Positions 32,154-42,569 of a stretch of 64,000 nt of DNA are shown in pieces; within the stretch, counting starts at the first letter, position 1; each line of letters opens with the position of its first letter. The notes below the pieces were generated by a model. That model had not been told where the DNA came from. It saw only the letters and a list, made by a program, of their open reading frames with translations, and did not search any database. Source of the DNA: UBA1181 sp045226255. GTDB lineage: Bacteria > Bacteroidota > Bacteroidia > Bacteroidales > Paludibacteraceae. Location: the NCBI GenBank assembly GCA_045226255.1, contig JBGVCG010000013.1:33696-97695 (forward strand), in the 5' to 3' direction. The translations under genes were made by a program, and so were the position numbers.

Positions 32154-32708
32154 TCATTCCTTCGGTGCGAAGACGAATCCGGCGATGGCACCGCAAGCAC
32201 CGCCGATGAGGTGGGCGGATTGTGAGATATTATCCGAAGAAAATATTCCATTGAAGACCTCCCTGCCGAGGTATAAGAAAATAATGAGGATGAAGGTCAG
32301 GGGTATTTCTTTCTCTTTGAAGGAGGTCATGGAGGCTAGGATGATGAAGGCGAAGACGACGCCCGAAGCGCCTAATAGGGCATTGGACGTGAATATGCTG
32401 TTGATGATAGCCGTGATGAGGGCGGTTGCCCCGATGACGATCATTATACGTTCGCTTCCGTACTTCTCCTCCAATATGGGTCCTAAGAGCAGGAAGAAGA
32501 GCATGTTGTTGATGTAATGCGAGAAGGAGGCATGTCCCAACACGTGGGTGAAGCACCTGACGTAGGTCATAGGGTTGAGCAAGGACGAATCATAGGTGGA
32601 GAAAAACACCTTGGTGGTCCAGTCGTTGGTGAGAATACCCAATGCGAGGGCGATGGCCGAGGCGAAGGCGAATGTCAGTATGATGGGTGAATTAAATGTT
32701 ATCTTCAT
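32154..32708 (-). CDS. Rhomboid-family intramembrane serine protease
   Basis: 184 residues with about six transmembrane helices. The catalytic pair is Ser115 (LLGASGVVF) and His166 (QSAHLIGG); His64/Asn68 (SHYINNM) supplies the oxyanion site. This is the minimal six-helix form. It cleaves membrane proteins within or near the bilayer; substrates unknown. It lies 16 nt downstream of the MscS-type channel gene on the same strand and is probably co-transcribed. Confidence 0.88.
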   Translation of the reverse strand: MKITFNSPIILTFAFASAIALALGILTNDWTTKVFFSTYDSSLLNPMTYVRCFTHVLGHASFSHYINNMLFFLLLGPILEEKYGSERIMIVIGATALITAIINSIFTSNALLGASGVVFAFIILASMTSFKEKEIPLTFILIIFLYLGREVFNGIFSSDNISQSAHLIGGACGAIAGFVFAPKE

Positions 32709-32724
32709 TGTCTTCTTTTTTTGT

Positions 32725-35364
32725 TTATTTGTCCGCAGGCAATTCCTTGATGTATACAGTTCGTTGCGGGAATGGAATCTCCACGTTGTTTGCGTTGAGC
32801 GTGTTATAGATAATCTCTTTCGCCTTGCCGCTGAGGGTGAGCTTTCGTTCCACCAGTCCCCAGAAGGTGACGAAGAGGTCTACGCTACTATCTCCGAATC
32901 CGTCCAATATCACGTTGATGCCTCGGTTAGGCTCGATAGGCGATATGCCGGTCTCGTCCGGTTTGGTCAGCACGGAGAGCGCCTCCACCAGCATCTTCCG
33001 CACCTGTTCGATGTCCGACCCGTAGCTGACGCCGACGGATAGTTTGATGAACTCGTATCCATGGTTGCGGGTAAGGTTCTTGAAGGTCTTGTTGAACAAT
33101 GTCGAGTTGAGGAAGGCGATGACGCAACCGTCCAAGGTGACGATCTGGGTGCTTTGGTAGGTGATGGTGTCCACCCTTCCCCTGACGCCGTCGCACTCGA
33201 TGTAGTCGTTCACCCTGACACGTCCCGTCATGAGCGAGAGACCGTAGATGAAGTTCTCGATGACATCCTTCATGGCGAAACCGATACCTGTCGCCAAGCC
33301 CGCCGTCACAATGGAGATGCCGGACTTAGGCACCTTCAGGAAGACAAGGACATAGATGAAGAAACCGCCCCACACGAGGATGGAGATGATGTTGTTCGCC
33401 AGCGTGATGTTGGCCTCCCCGTTGAAGGTGAAATGTTTGACGCGGTATTGCTTGTATAGTGCCTTCATGCCGTAGCAGATGAAGCGGCAGACGAAGAAGG
33501 TGACCGAGATGACCAACAACTTGAAGAGGGAGAGTTGGCAAACGCCCTCCACGTTGATGAAGTTGGTGTAGAACATGATCTTGAAGGTCTCCGAGAGGTC
33601 GAAGATACCCGCCGCCAGCACGATGCATATCAGGAAGGAGGTGATGATGAAGATAGGCACCAAGGTCTTGATGAAGAGATCGTATGGCCAAGTGATGCGG
33701 ATGTGGTCGCCCAGCGTGTGCTTGTTCGGATGCACCATCTCGTAGGCCAGTTTCCTAGCTTGTCGGATGGACAAGTTCTCGTCCTTCTTGATGGACCTTG
33801 CCGTGAGGTAGCGGAACTCATATTTCTTGATGAGGTAGTAGAGGCAGGTGATGGTCTGTATCGCCATCAGCTGGAACAGCCACCAGATGAATATCTGCAC
33901 GGCGAGCAGGGAGTATCCGCACCAGCTGGCGATGCAACTGGTGATGATGATGATGAGGGAGATAAGCGTGTACAACCCATCGCTGGTATGTATCTTTTTC
34001 CTATACCTTTTCAGGGAAATGGCCTGCCAGATCGTGAAGAAGAGCAGGATAGGCGGGAATAGGATGCTCACCACGCTGTTCGTCACGAAGATGATGCGGA
34101 ACACGATGATGATGAAGCCCATCAGGAGGATAGGCGTGTAGATGGCGAAGCTGCTCTTTATCTGCTTGATGCTGGAGCGTATCAGCAACGAGAAGAGCAC
34201 CGCCGAGACGAGTCCGGCGTACTCGATCAGCAGTCCGCTCGCCATCATAAAGAAGTTATGCAGGGTGAAGAGCCTGAGGATTAGGAGCACAATGACAAAC
34301 AGCACGAAGGAGAACGCCAAGATGTAGTACGGTTTCTTGGCGATGAACACATTCGTCTTGAAGCGGGAAGGCACCGCAAACCGGATGATGATGTTGCTGA
34401 GTAGGAATGCCACAATCAGGTAGAAGACGATGAAGATGGCCAATCCGATGACGATCGGTCCGCGCCATTCCGACTTCACGTTTTTATTCTTAGGTTGCGT
34501 GTATTTCTCTATGATATCCTCCTTGGCGTTGTTGTAGTAGAACTCCCACCGCTTGAGTATCGTGAAGTAATTCATATCTCCGTTGATGAAGATGAGTTTC
34601 TTGATGTCGGAGTAACGGTCCATAGCGTAGTCGTTCACCTTCTTCAGCCTTTGGGAGACGAACTCGTAGTGTTCGCTGTCCTTGGAGACTTCGTTGTAGA
34701 GGTAGACGAGGTTGTCTCGGATGATATTCGCCAAAGCGAGGCATGAGTCCCTGCTCGCCTGTCCCTGTTCGCTTAGCAGGAATATGCTCTTTTTCTTCGC
34801 GCTGTCCGCCAATGCCTTCATATCTGTCTTGATAGGGGCGGGGAGCACGCGGACCGAGTCGATCAGTTCCCCCTCCTGGTTCATGCGGACATGAGAGGTT
34901 GGGGCCTTAAAGGAGGTGTCGTTGACGTTGTGAGACTTCCTGACGCGGGGAGGAAGCATCTCCAGGATGTCGATGATGTTATTGTAACGGTTCACTTCCA
35001 CCTTATACATGTCCTGTATTTTCTGGAAGGGAAGCATATTCTTCGAGAAGTTGTTGTATTGCTGGGTCGCCTCATGGCAGGCATAGGCGAGGTCGAAGGT
35101 GTAGTCCTGCTTCTGGGAGTAGAGCATGAGGGCGGTCTGCTCGCTCTTCTGCATGGTGTTGATGAGGTTCTGGTGCTGCATCCTGCTGATCACGTTGTAC
35201 CGCTTCATCATCTCCTGTTGCTCCGTGTTGTAATTCTCCAGTTCCATTAAGAGCACTAACAGGGTTTGTTCGAGGTCTTTCTCCTTCAGCACTGCGGATG
35301 CGGGAATCGCTAGGAAAGCGAACAATGCAGTGAATATTATTTTTTTCAATTTGCCGTTTATCAT
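32725..35364 (-). CDS. Large MscS-family mechanosensitive channel
   Basis: 879 residues from MINGKLKKII (a TTG start 4 codons upstream is less likely). A signal peptide (about 1-24, ending PASA) leads a periplasmic helical region (to about 300), then about ten transmembrane helices. The last pair and C-terminal domain are MscS: the pore helix VTAGLATGIGFAMKDVIENF and GRVRVNDYIECDGVRGRVD. The layout resembles E. coli MscK/YbdG-type large channels. It releases solutes under osmotic down-shock. Operon with the rhomboid gene. Confidence 0.88.
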   Translation of the reverse strand: MINGKLKKIIFTALFAFLAIPASAVLKEKDLEQTLLVLLMELENYNTEQQEMMKRYNVISRMQHQNLINTMQKSEQTALMLYSQKQDYTFDLAYACHEATQQYNNFSKNMLPFQKIQDMYKVEVNRYNNIIDILEMLPPRVRKSHNVNDTSFKAPTSHVRMNQEGELIDSVRVLPAPIKTDMKALADSAKKKSIFLLSEQGQASRDSCLALANIIRDNLVYLYNEVSKDSEHYEFVSQRLKKVNDYAMDRYSDIKKLIFINGDMNYFTILKRWEFYYNNAKEDIIEKYTQPKNKNVKSEWRGPIVIGLAIFIVFYLIVAFLLSNIIIRFAVPSRFKTNVFIAKKPYYILAFSFVLFVIVLLILRLFTLHNFFMMASGLLIEYAGLVSAVLFSLLIRSSIKQIKSSFAIYTPILLMGFIIIVFRIIFVTNSVVSILFPPILLFFTIWQAISLKRYRKKIHTSDGLYTLISLIIIITSCIASWCGYSLLAVQIFIWWLFQLMAIQTITCLYYLIKKYEFRYLTARSIKKDENLSIRQARKLAYEMVHPNKHTLGDHIRITWPYDLFIKTLVPIFIITSFLICIVLAAGIFDLSETFKIMFYTNFINVEGVCQLSLFKLLVISVTFFVCRFICYGMKALYKQYRVKHFTFNGEANITLANNIISILVWGGFFIYVLVFLKVPKSGISIVTAGLATGIGFAMKDVIENFIYGLSLMTGRVRVNDYIECDGVRGRVDTITYQSTQIVTLDGCVIAFLNSTLFNKTFKNLTRNHGYEFIKLSVGVSYGSDIEQVRKMLVEALSVLTKPDETGISPIEPNRGINVILDGFGDSSVDLFVTFWGLVERKLTLSGKAKEIIYNTLNANNVEIPFPQRTVYIKELPADK

Positions 35365-35447
35365 ATAATCTCTCAATGGAATTGGTTAGCTTTACAAAAA
35401 TACAATAATAAATCGTCCCACAGAATTCCATGAATATAAAAATATCG

Positions 35448-35455
35448 TAATTTTG
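35448..35455 (+). promoter_or_regulatory. -7 box upstream of cstA
   Basis: TAATTTTG, consensus -7, about 110 nt before the cstA ATG. The leader contains a 10-bp palindrome GCTCGCGAGC (35522-35531) of unknown role. Confidence 0.45.
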
Positions 35456-35564
35456 TGGAGATTACGATGCATGGTGATGCCATGAAATTCACCGTTATCA
35501 ATAAAAAGGACAAAACAACGGGCTCGCGAGCTGATTTTAGGGGGCCCAATTAAATATAGTTCAA

Positions 35565-37019
35565 ATGGTAACGTTTATTATTTCGATGCTGGCGTTGGTG
35601 GCTGGCTATCTCTTTTATGGGAAATTGGTGGAGAGGATCTTCTCTCCGGACCCGAGTAGGGTTACTCCTGCGATTTCCATGCAGGATGGCGTGGACTATA
35701 TTCCGTTGCCCACGTGGAAGATTTTCATGATTCAGTTTTTGAACATTGCGGGCACGGGACCTATCTTCGGTGCTATCATGGGCGCCAAGTTCGGACCTTC
35801 CGCTTACCTGTGGATTGTCCTAGGATGTATCTTCGCGGGTGCGGTGCACGATTACCTCAGCGGTATGTTGTCCATTCGTAACGGAGGCGCCGGATTGCCT
35901 GAATTGATCGGTAAGTACTTGGGGCAGAACACGAAGAAGATCATGCTGATATTCACGGTCTTCCTGATGTTGATGGTCGGTGCGGTCTTTGTTTATAGCC
36001 CCGCCCTCATTTTAGGAAACATGACGAAGGACTACATCGGTAATTCTGTCTATGTGTGGTGCGGCATCATCTTCCTCTACTATCTGATAGCCACCTTGAT
36101 GCCTATCGATAAGATCATCGGTAAGATCTATCCTATCTTCGCTTTCGCCATCATCTTCATGGCGGTTGCGTTGGGCGCCAATCTCTTCATCAAATGGCCT
36201 AGCTTGCCGGAGTTATACGAGACGGGTGTCTCCACCCTTTCATTCAACGGGAAGGATATCTTCCCTGCCTTGTTCATTACGATCGCCTGCGGTGCGATCA
36301 GTGGTTTCCATGCGACGCAGAGTCCGCTGATGGCAAGGTGCATCCAAAACGAGAAGTATGGCCGTCCGGTCTTCTACGGTGGTATGATTACGGAGGGTAT
36401 CGTCGCCTTGATATGGGCCACCATCTCCATGTACTTCTTCTACGGAGGAGGAGCGGAGGAGTTGGGTGTTGAAACATCGCTTCAGGCTCCGCAGGTGGTT
36501 ACCGAGGTCAGTGCGGGATGGTTGGGCATCATCGGCGGTGTGTTGGCGCTGTTGGGTGTCGTAGCCGCTCCGATCACCAGTGGTGACACCGCTTTGCGTT
36601 CCGCCCGTCTGATCGTGGCGGAGTTCCTCCACATGGAGCAGAAGAGCATCCGCAAGCGTCTCTACATCTGCATCCCGATGTTCGCCGTGACGATGGGTCT
36701 GCTCTCCTTCAACCTCACGAATCCGCAGGGATTCAATGTGATATGGAACTACTTCGGATGGAGCAACCAGACCTTGTCCGTCTTCACATTGTGGACCATC
36801 ACGGTCTACCTGGTATTGCACAAGAAATGCTTCTGGATCACCTTCGTGCCAGCCGTCTTCATGACGACGGTCAGCGTCACCTTCCTGCTCATCTCGAAGG
36901 ATTGCATAGGATTGGAACCGACTATTGGCTATGTGGCGGGAGCAGTGGCCGCCGTGGCTTCTTGTGTCGTTTTCTTCTTGTGGTACAACAAGAAGGGTAG
37001 TAAACAGGTGGAGTCTTAA
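35565..37019 (+). CDS. cstA: CstA-family carbon starvation / peptide-pyruvate transporter
   Basis: 484 residues, shorter than the 700-residue E. coli CstA but normal for Bacteroidota. Many transmembrane helices; family marks are GPIFGAIMGAKFGPSAYLWIVLG near the start, HDYLSGMLSIRNGG and SGFHATQSPLMARCIQNEK. CstA-type proteins import peptides or pyruvate during carbon limitation; substrate here is inferred. The next gene begins directly at its stop codon. Confidence 0.9.
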   Translation: MVTFIISMLALVAGYLFYGKLVERIFSPDPSRVTPAISMQDGVDYIPLPTWKIFMIQFLNIAGTGPIFGAIMGAKFGPSAYLWIVLGCIFAGAVHDYLSGMLSIRNGGAGLPELIGKYLGQNTKKIMLIFTVFLMLMVGAVFVYSPALILGNMTKDYIGNSVYVWCGIIFLYYLIATLMPIDKIIGKIYPIFAFAIIFMAVALGANLFIKWPSLPELYETGVSTLSFNGKDIFPALFITIACGAISGFHATQSPLMARCIQNEKYGRPVFYGGMITEGIVALIWATISMYFFYGGGAEELGVETSLQAPQVVTEVSAGWLGIIGGVLALLGVVAAPITSGDTALRSARLIVAEFLHMEQKSIRKRLYICIPMFAVTMGLLSFNLTNPQGFNVIWNYFGWSNQTLSVFTLWTITVYLVLHKKCFWITFVPAVFMTTVSVTFLLISKDCIGLEPTIGYVAGAVAAVASCVVFFLWYNKKGSKQVES

Positions 37020-37979
37020 GTGAATAATAAAGAGAAATATCGTCTTGCATGTGAGCGGCATCCCGAGGTGCCGCTCTTTGCTCAATATTGGTGGATGGAG
37101 GCCATCTGCGTGGGCAAGGTGTGGGACGTCCTGCTCGTCGAGGAGGAGGGTGAGGTGCGTGGCGCCATGCCCTACCTATGGGTGCGCAAGTACTTCCTCA
37201 AGATCATCCTGCAACCGGTCTTTTCCCAGAACAATGGTATCCACTTCTTCTACCCAGAAGGGTTGGACGAGGCCAGCAAGGAGGCTCTCGAACGCAGGGT
37301 TTGCGAGGATATCCTCGCCCAGCTGAAGGCTTTAAAGGTGGATTGGTATATGCAGGATTTCGACCCGACTTTCAGGCATCACGCGCTCTTCGAGGAGGCA
37401 GGCTACTACGTCTCCGAAAGGGTCACCTACATCATCCCAGACATCTCGGACTTGGAGAGTCTCTTCAAGCGGTTCACCTCCGCCAAGCAACGACACATCC
37501 GCAAGGCGGAGCGTAACGGGCTGCAGGTGGGCTGGGACATGGATGTCTCCGCCTTCCATGAGTTCCATAGCGAGACGTTGAGGCTCCGCGGACGCACCAA
37601 CATCAACTCACGCCTGCTGGAGGAGACGGTCTGCCGCAAGGCGATCGAGAGAGGGCAGGGGAAGATCATCACCGTCCATGACGCGGAGGGGAACCTCCAC
37701 AGCGCCCTTTTCTTCGTGTGGGACGAGCGGTTCGCCTACTACCTGATACCCGCCATCCACCCCACATACAAGGCTTCCGGCGCCTCCACGCTGATGGTGT
37801 GGCGCACGTTGCAGTTCCTACAGGGCAAGACGAAGGCGTTCGACTTCGAGGGAAGTATGGACCCGCAGATCGCCAACTCATACAAGCAGTTCGCCACCGA
37901 ATCGAGGACCTACCGCAGGGTGGAGAAGGTCAGTTCCTTGTTTTGTAAGGCATATAAACGATTCGTTGGGGGGAAATAA
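37020..37979 (+). CDS. GNAT/FemAB-fold acetyltransferase-like protein
   Basis: 319 residues beginning with GTG right after the cstA stop. The C-terminal half has the FemAB-like GNAT pattern: FTSAKQRHIRKAERNG, LRLRGRTNINSRL, FFVWDERFAYYLIPAIHP and KAFDFEGSMDPQIANSYKQF. Such proteins transfer acyl or aminoacyl groups in cell-wall or polysaccharide assembly; the substrate cannot be read. Its direct abutment with cstA suggests co-translation. Confidence 0.8.
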   Translation: MNNKEKYRLACERHPEVPLFAQYWWMEAICVGKVWDVLLVEEEGEVRGAMPYLWVRKYFLKIILQPVFSQNNGIHFFYPEGLDEASKEALERRVCEDILAQLKALKVDWYMQDFDPTFRHHALFEEAGYYVSERVTYIIPDISDLESLFKRFTSAKQRHIRKAERNGLQVGWDMDVSAFHEFHSETLRLRGRTNINSRLLEETVCRKAIERGQGKIITVHDAEGNLHSALFFVWDERFAYYLIPAIHPTYKASGASTLMVWRTLQFLQGKTKAFDFEGSMDPQIANSYKQFATESRTYRRVEKVSSLFCKAYKRFVGGK

Positions 37980-38223
37980 TTCAGTTTGGCGTAGATTCGG
38001 TTACTTCTCATGAAAGATATTCACATGATTCTGCGTGGGAAAAAATCAAGATTCTCTGATAGAAATCTTTTTTTCATATGTAAATGTTTTCTTTTCAGAA
38101 CGATTCTACTACCTTTGGAAGGATATTTTTGTAAAATGGATTTTCCTTAATCGGCTATATAAATCTTCCGATTTACAGAAGAAGCGGATTTATAGGGCTA
38201 TCGTATACTATTTTGGTACAATT

Positions 38224-40641
38224 ATGCATAAGAAATCGATTGTTCAGCTAATGGTCTCGTTGTTGTTTATTGTGTTGTCGCACAGTGTGTTCGCTGACAC
38301 GTTGACAGTTTCGTCGACCATCGATAAGGTGACAATATACAAACAGGGTGCGTTGGTCAACCGGAAGGCCCATGTGAAGGTGCCGGCGGGCGTGACGGTA
38401 GTCAAGATGCCGATGTTGAGTCCGGTGTTCGATTCGAAGACCCTGCAAGTGGGGGTCTCCAACGCAGACATCAAATTGGGCAAGGTGGATAGCCAGATTG
38501 AGATGCCGAACCGTAAGGAGATTTCGCAAGCCAGCGATTCGTTGGACAAGCTCCTCAAGATGTACAGAGATTCCATTAGTCTGTTGGAATCCTACAGCAG
38601 CGTATTGAATCACGAGCGCACCATTCTCTTGGCTAACGATAATATCGGAGGCATAAAAGGTTTCAATGCCGATCAACTGAGCGGTGTGGCCGCCTATCTG
38701 CGCAAAGACCTCGATGAGATCGTATCCCTCCAAAGGAATTATACACTGAAAGAGAAACGGTATGATCTGGAGGCGCAGACCATTGGTCAGCAAATCAAGT
38801 TATTGGACGAACGGGCGATGTCGCCGAGAGGAGTGGCCTACGTCTCTTTGGTGACAGAGGCTCCCGCCGAGACTGAGATTGAACTCTGCTACGTGGTGAA
38901 GGAGGCGAAGTGGACCCCCTTCTACGAACTGAAGATCATGGACGACAAGCCTATGATGGAGGTATCCAAGAAGGTGACTGTGCACCAGAACTCCAAGGAA
39001 GACTGGAACGATGTGAAGCTGACCATCACCAAGACCAATCCATCCGAGAACAATTCGAAGCCTGAACTCAAACGTTACACTTTGCCTTATCCTACGAACA
39101 AAGGAACTGTTTCGGCTTCCTCCGAGAAAAACATGGTCAAGGTGATGGGTAACGTACGTGACCAAAAGGGAAGCATCCCTGGGGTGATCGTAACGGCGGA
39201 TAACCACCAAACCACCCAGGCGGACGAATCCGGCTATTATCAAATCCTGGTGCCTGAAAACACCAAACTTACATTCACCCACGCCAGTCATAAAGATGTA
39301 ACCCTAACCGCTGGAACAGGGAATATGCAGGTGCTGAATGTCACGATGAGGGAAAACGACATGAACATCTATGGCCGCGGAACTAAAGTGAGGGGAAGGG
39401 TGATAGACGGATTAGGTCCGATACCAGGTGTGGATGTGAAGGTCATAAATTCAGGAAAAGAAACGATCACTGATAATGGGGGTTTCTTTGAAATAGAGGC
39501 AATGATTGGAGATATCTTGGAATTAGAATCTATTGGCTACGAGTCTAAAAGGGTGAAAATCGACAAGATGAATTACTCAACGACAATTGAAGTCAGGCTA
39601 AAAGAAGAAGCCTTTGCGTTGGAAGAAATACAAGTTGAGGCGGCATACGGAGTAAAACCCAAAAGATCCCGTGATTGCACCGGATCTATTGCCCCAACAG
39701 GTAATGCCATTAGTTGGGGAAAGAGTGAGGAGAAGACATTTTCGTCGCAGGGTCAACCAGGTGCATCCTCTATCCGAATAAGGGGAGCAAGTAGCTTGAC
39801 AGGGGCTTCCGAACCGCTCTATATTGTGGATGGCATGCCTATTGGAGATGATAGAACGTTGGCATCCATCGATCCGAATGATATCGTTTCGATGGAGGTC
39901 TTGAAAGACGCGTCGTCTTCCCATATCTACGGCTCACGTGCGGCGAACGGGGTCGTTATGATCACCACGAAGAGTAAAAACTATGGCTCGGGGCTATACC
40001 TCTCCACCTTCTCCCAGTTGGAGGATTACACGGCGGAGGCGACAACCCTGAACTCCATTCCTTCCGACGGTTCGGAGCACGAGGCGATGATTGGTTTGGA
40101 GTCCATCCCGGCCAAATACACCTACTACACTGCCCCTAAGATCTCCCCGAACGTCTACATGCTAGCGGAAGTGCCTGACTGGAAGAAGTATGAACTGCAG
40201 GAAGGCAAGCTGAGACTCTTCCACAACAACACATACATCGGCGAATCCTACTGGAAACCAGTAGGAATCGAAGACACCCTGCACTTCTCCGTCGGCATCG
40301 AAAAGAACATTGGCGTCGAACGTGCGTTGAAGGCGACCAACAAGAGCAAGAGCCTGCTGAAGACCTCCAATAAGGTTTTGCGGGAGTGGGAAATCATCGT
40401 GAAGAACAACAAGGATTTCACGGTGGATGTCACCGTCGAGGACCAAATCCCTGTCTCCTCCAACTCCGACATCAAGGTGAACCTTATCGAGTCTTCCCAA
40501 GCGAAGGTGAACGAAAAGACGGGCAGGCTCACATGGGTAGTGAAACTCGCCCCAGGGGAGAAAAAAATCATCAACCTCCAATACGAGGTCTCTGTAAAGG
40601 ATGGTTACCAGTATGTCATATCGAACAATAATGATTTATAA
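38224..40641 (+). CDS. DUF4139 (MuiA-like) exported protein with inserted CarboxypepD_reg domains and SusC-type TonB plug
   Basis: 805 residues from MHKKSIVQLM, which begins a signal peptide ending VFA; the longer open frame upstream is not a plausible N-terminus. DUF4140 (about 30-100) and a coiled coil lead into DUF4139, which is interrupted: a CarboxypepD_reg-like domain (about 303-375), a second one (about 383-465), then a TonB plug (about 470-585) with SSIRIRGASSL, PLYIVDGMP and SMEVLKDASSSHIYGSRAAN. DUF4139 resumes (ESIPAKYTYYTAPK) and ends with DQIPVSSNSDIKV. There is no beta-barrel, so it is not a TonB transporter. The paralogue follows 4 nt downstream. Confidence 0.88.
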   Translation: MHKKSIVQLMVSLLFIVLSHSVFADTLTVSSTIDKVTIYKQGALVNRKAHVKVPAGVTVVKMPMLSPVFDSKTLQVGVSNADIKLGKVDSQIEMPNRKEISQASDSLDKLLKMYRDSISLLESYSSVLNHERTILLANDNIGGIKGFNADQLSGVAAYLRKDLDEIVSLQRNYTLKEKRYDLEAQTIGQQIKLLDERAMSPRGVAYVSLVTEAPAETEIELCYVVKEAKWTPFYELKIMDDKPMMEVSKKVTVHQNSKEDWNDVKLTITKTNPSENNSKPELKRYTLPYPTNKGTVSASSEKNMVKVMGNVRDQKGSIPGVIVTADNHQTTQADESGYYQILVPENTKLTFTHASHKDVTLTAGTGNMQVLNVTMRENDMNIYGRGTKVRGRVIDGLGPIPGVDVKVINSGKETITDNGGFFEIEAMIGDILELESIGYESKRVKIDKMNYSTTIEVRLKEEAFALEEIQVEAAYGVKPKRSRDCTGSIAPTGNAISWGKSEEKTFSSQGQPGASSIRIRGASSLTGASEPLYIVDGMPIGDDRTLASIDPNDIVSMEVLKDASSSHIYGSRAANGVVMITTKSKNYGSGLYLSTFSQLEDYTAEATTLNSIPSDGSEHEAMIGLESIPAKYTYYTAPKISPNVYMLAEVPDWKKYELQEGKLRLFHNNTYIGESYWKPVGIEDTLHFSVGIEKNIGVERALKATNKSKSLLKTSNKVLREWEIIVKNNKDFTVDVTVEDQIPVSSNSDIKVNLIESSQAKVNEKTGRLTWVVKLAPGEKKIINLQYEVSVKDGYQYVISNNNDL

Positions 40642-40645
40642 GATA

Positions 40646-42547
40646 ATGAAACACACAATGATACATACAACGAAACGCATGAAGGTTTGTAGTTTCCTAT
40701 TGATGGGATGTCTCTCATTCCATGCTCTTGACGGAATGGCCGCCGCTACCGAGGCGCGGTCGCAGATCAAGGAGGTGATGGTATATGCCACAGGCGCCAT
40801 GGTGAAACGCACCGCCAACGTGAACGCTAAGAGTGGCACGACGGAGGTGAAGATCCCGCTGCTAACTCCCCTGCTGGACCAAAACTCCATACAGGTGGGT
40901 GTGAAGGGGGGTAGCGTGACGCTCGCCTCCATCAAGTACGACGTGGAAATACCTGACCGCAAGCAAATCGGCAATGAGGTGGAGACCCTGACAAAACGCT
41001 CCGCGGCGTTGCGGGACTCCATCGACATACTGATGGGAAAGAGCGGTGTGCTTGATGTGGAACGTGACTTGCTCATGAAGAGCAATAACATCGGTGGGGA
41101 AAACGGCTTCACGGCACCTACCCTCCAAGGCGTCACTTCGTATGTGCGCAAGGACCTCAACGAGATCATCAATATGCAGTATAAGTACCAACAGCGGATC
41201 AAGAAATTCCAAGACGAGCTGACACTGAACGATCAGAAAGTCAACTTGTTCTACGAGAAGCAGATGGAGCCGATGAGCGTCGTGTTGGTTACCCTGGATG
41301 CCCCTTATGCCACGAACTGCGAGCTGGAGATCAGTTATTTCGTGGAGAACGCAGCCTGGATGCCTTTCTACGAGGTCCGCATCGATCGGAACGACACAAA
41401 GTTACACCTCGTCTCCAAAGCCTTCATCAGCCAGGCCAGCAAGGAGAAGTGGTCGAACGTGGACCTCATCTTGTCGCAGAACGACCCGAGCGTTAGCAAT
41501 GATAAACCTGAATTGGGACGCTATATTGTCCCTTCCTGCCAGTATGTCGACCAAAAAACACGCACCATCTCAAACGATAACCCTTACGTGAAGGTGATGG
41601 GTGTCGTGCGTGACAGGAAAGGTCCGTTGAAGAATGCCTTGGTGACCTGCGGCGAGGACCGCAAGACACAGACCGACGCTAATGGTTACTACGAATTGCT
41701 GGTGCCGAAAAATAGTACCGTACGATATAACTACTCAGGCTACAGGGATGCCCAGAGCCAAGTGAACGGAAAGAATGCGGTCATCAAGAACGTCACCATG
41801 GAGTCATCCTCCTCCACAGTATTGGAGAACCTGAAGGCCCAACAATTCATAAACTATATCGCCCAAAACAGAGTCAAGAGCGTCTCTTCGCTCTATAGCA
41901 TGAACAGCGGCATCGAATCGGACATCCCGCTCATGGTCATCCGCAATATCACGGACAAAGTGCCAGGCAAGAACACGATACCGGACGATGGTGCGGACCA
42001 CGAGATGATGGTGAAGGATATCCTTGTTGATGCGGAATATAACTACTTCGCCGTCCCGAAACTCTCGAAGGATGTCTATATGGTGGCCTCCATACCGAAC
42101 TGGAAGAAACTGGATCTGGTTGACGGAAACGTGAAGATATACCTCAACAACGTCTATATGGGCGAAAGCTTCATCAACGCCAGACAGGTGGAGGACACGC
42201 TGAACCTCTCCATCGGAAAGGACAAGGATCTGGCGGTGGAACGTAAGGATATGAGGACCTACTCTTCCAAGAACCTGATAAAAACATCCGACAAGGTGGA
42301 GCGTGAATGGCTCATTACGGTGAAGAATAACAAGTCGAAGTCGGTGAAGATTACGGTGGAGGACCAATTCCCTGTCTCTACGGAGGAAGATGTCAAGGTC
42401 GTGCTGATAGACAACGGTGGCGCCGAAGTGGACGAGAAGGAGGGAAAGCTCACATGGAAGCTGAACCTGAAACCGAACGAGAAGAAAGAACTGAAGTTCT
42501 CCTACTCCGTCAAATCCAAGGGCGGCAGAATATTTTCAGTGGATTAA
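40646..42547 (+). CDS. DUF4139 (MuiA-like) exported protein, paralogue with one CarboxypepD_reg domain
   Basis: 633 residues; a signal peptide is included (MKVCSFLLMGCLSFHALDG after a short basic lead). It matches the upstream protein along DUF4140 and both halves of DUF4139 (EVMVYATGAMVKRTANV, NAAWMPFYEVRI, DQFPVSTEEDVKV) but between the halves carries only one CarboxypepD_reg-like domain (about 310-385; GVVRDRKGPLKNALVTCGED) and no plug. The pair clearly arose by duplication. Likely periplasmic or outer-membrane associated. Function of DUF4139 is unknown beyond the mucoidy-inhibitor name. Confidence 0.87.
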   Translation: MKHTMIHTTKRMKVCSFLLMGCLSFHALDGMAAATEARSQIKEVMVYATGAMVKRTANVNAKSGTTEVKIPLLTPLLDQNSIQVGVKGGSVTLASIKYDVEIPDRKQIGNEVETLTKRSAALRDSIDILMGKSGVLDVERDLLMKSNNIGGENGFTAPTLQGVTSYVRKDLNEIINMQYKYQQRIKKFQDELTLNDQKVNLFYEKQMEPMSVVLVTLDAPYATNCELEISYFVENAAWMPFYEVRIDRNDTKLHLVSKAFISQASKEKWSNVDLILSQNDPSVSNDKPELGRYIVPSCQYVDQKTRTISNDNPYVKVMGVVRDRKGPLKNALVTCGEDRKTQTDANGYYELLVPKNSTVRYNYSGYRDAQSQVNGKNAVIKNVTMESSSSTVLENLKAQQFINYIAQNRVKSVSSLYSMNSGIESDIPLMVIRNITDKVPGKNTIPDDGADHEMMVKDILVDAEYNYFAVPKLSKDVYMVASIPNWKKLDLVDGNVKIYLNNVYMGESFINARQVEDTLNLSIGKDKDLAVERKDMRTYSSKNLIKTSDKVEREWLITVKNNKSKSVKITVEDQFPVSTEEDVKVVLIDNGGAEVDEKEGKLTWKLNLKPNEKKELKFSYSVKSKGGRIFSVD

Positions 42548-42569
42548 TCTGAAACGAACCATATAAGTG

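Noticed and set aside
38035..38223. Longer N-terminus for the first DUF4139 protein
   Set aside because: The extra 63 residues are AT-rich, aromatic and unlike a leader; the ATG at 38224 begins a proper signal peptide.
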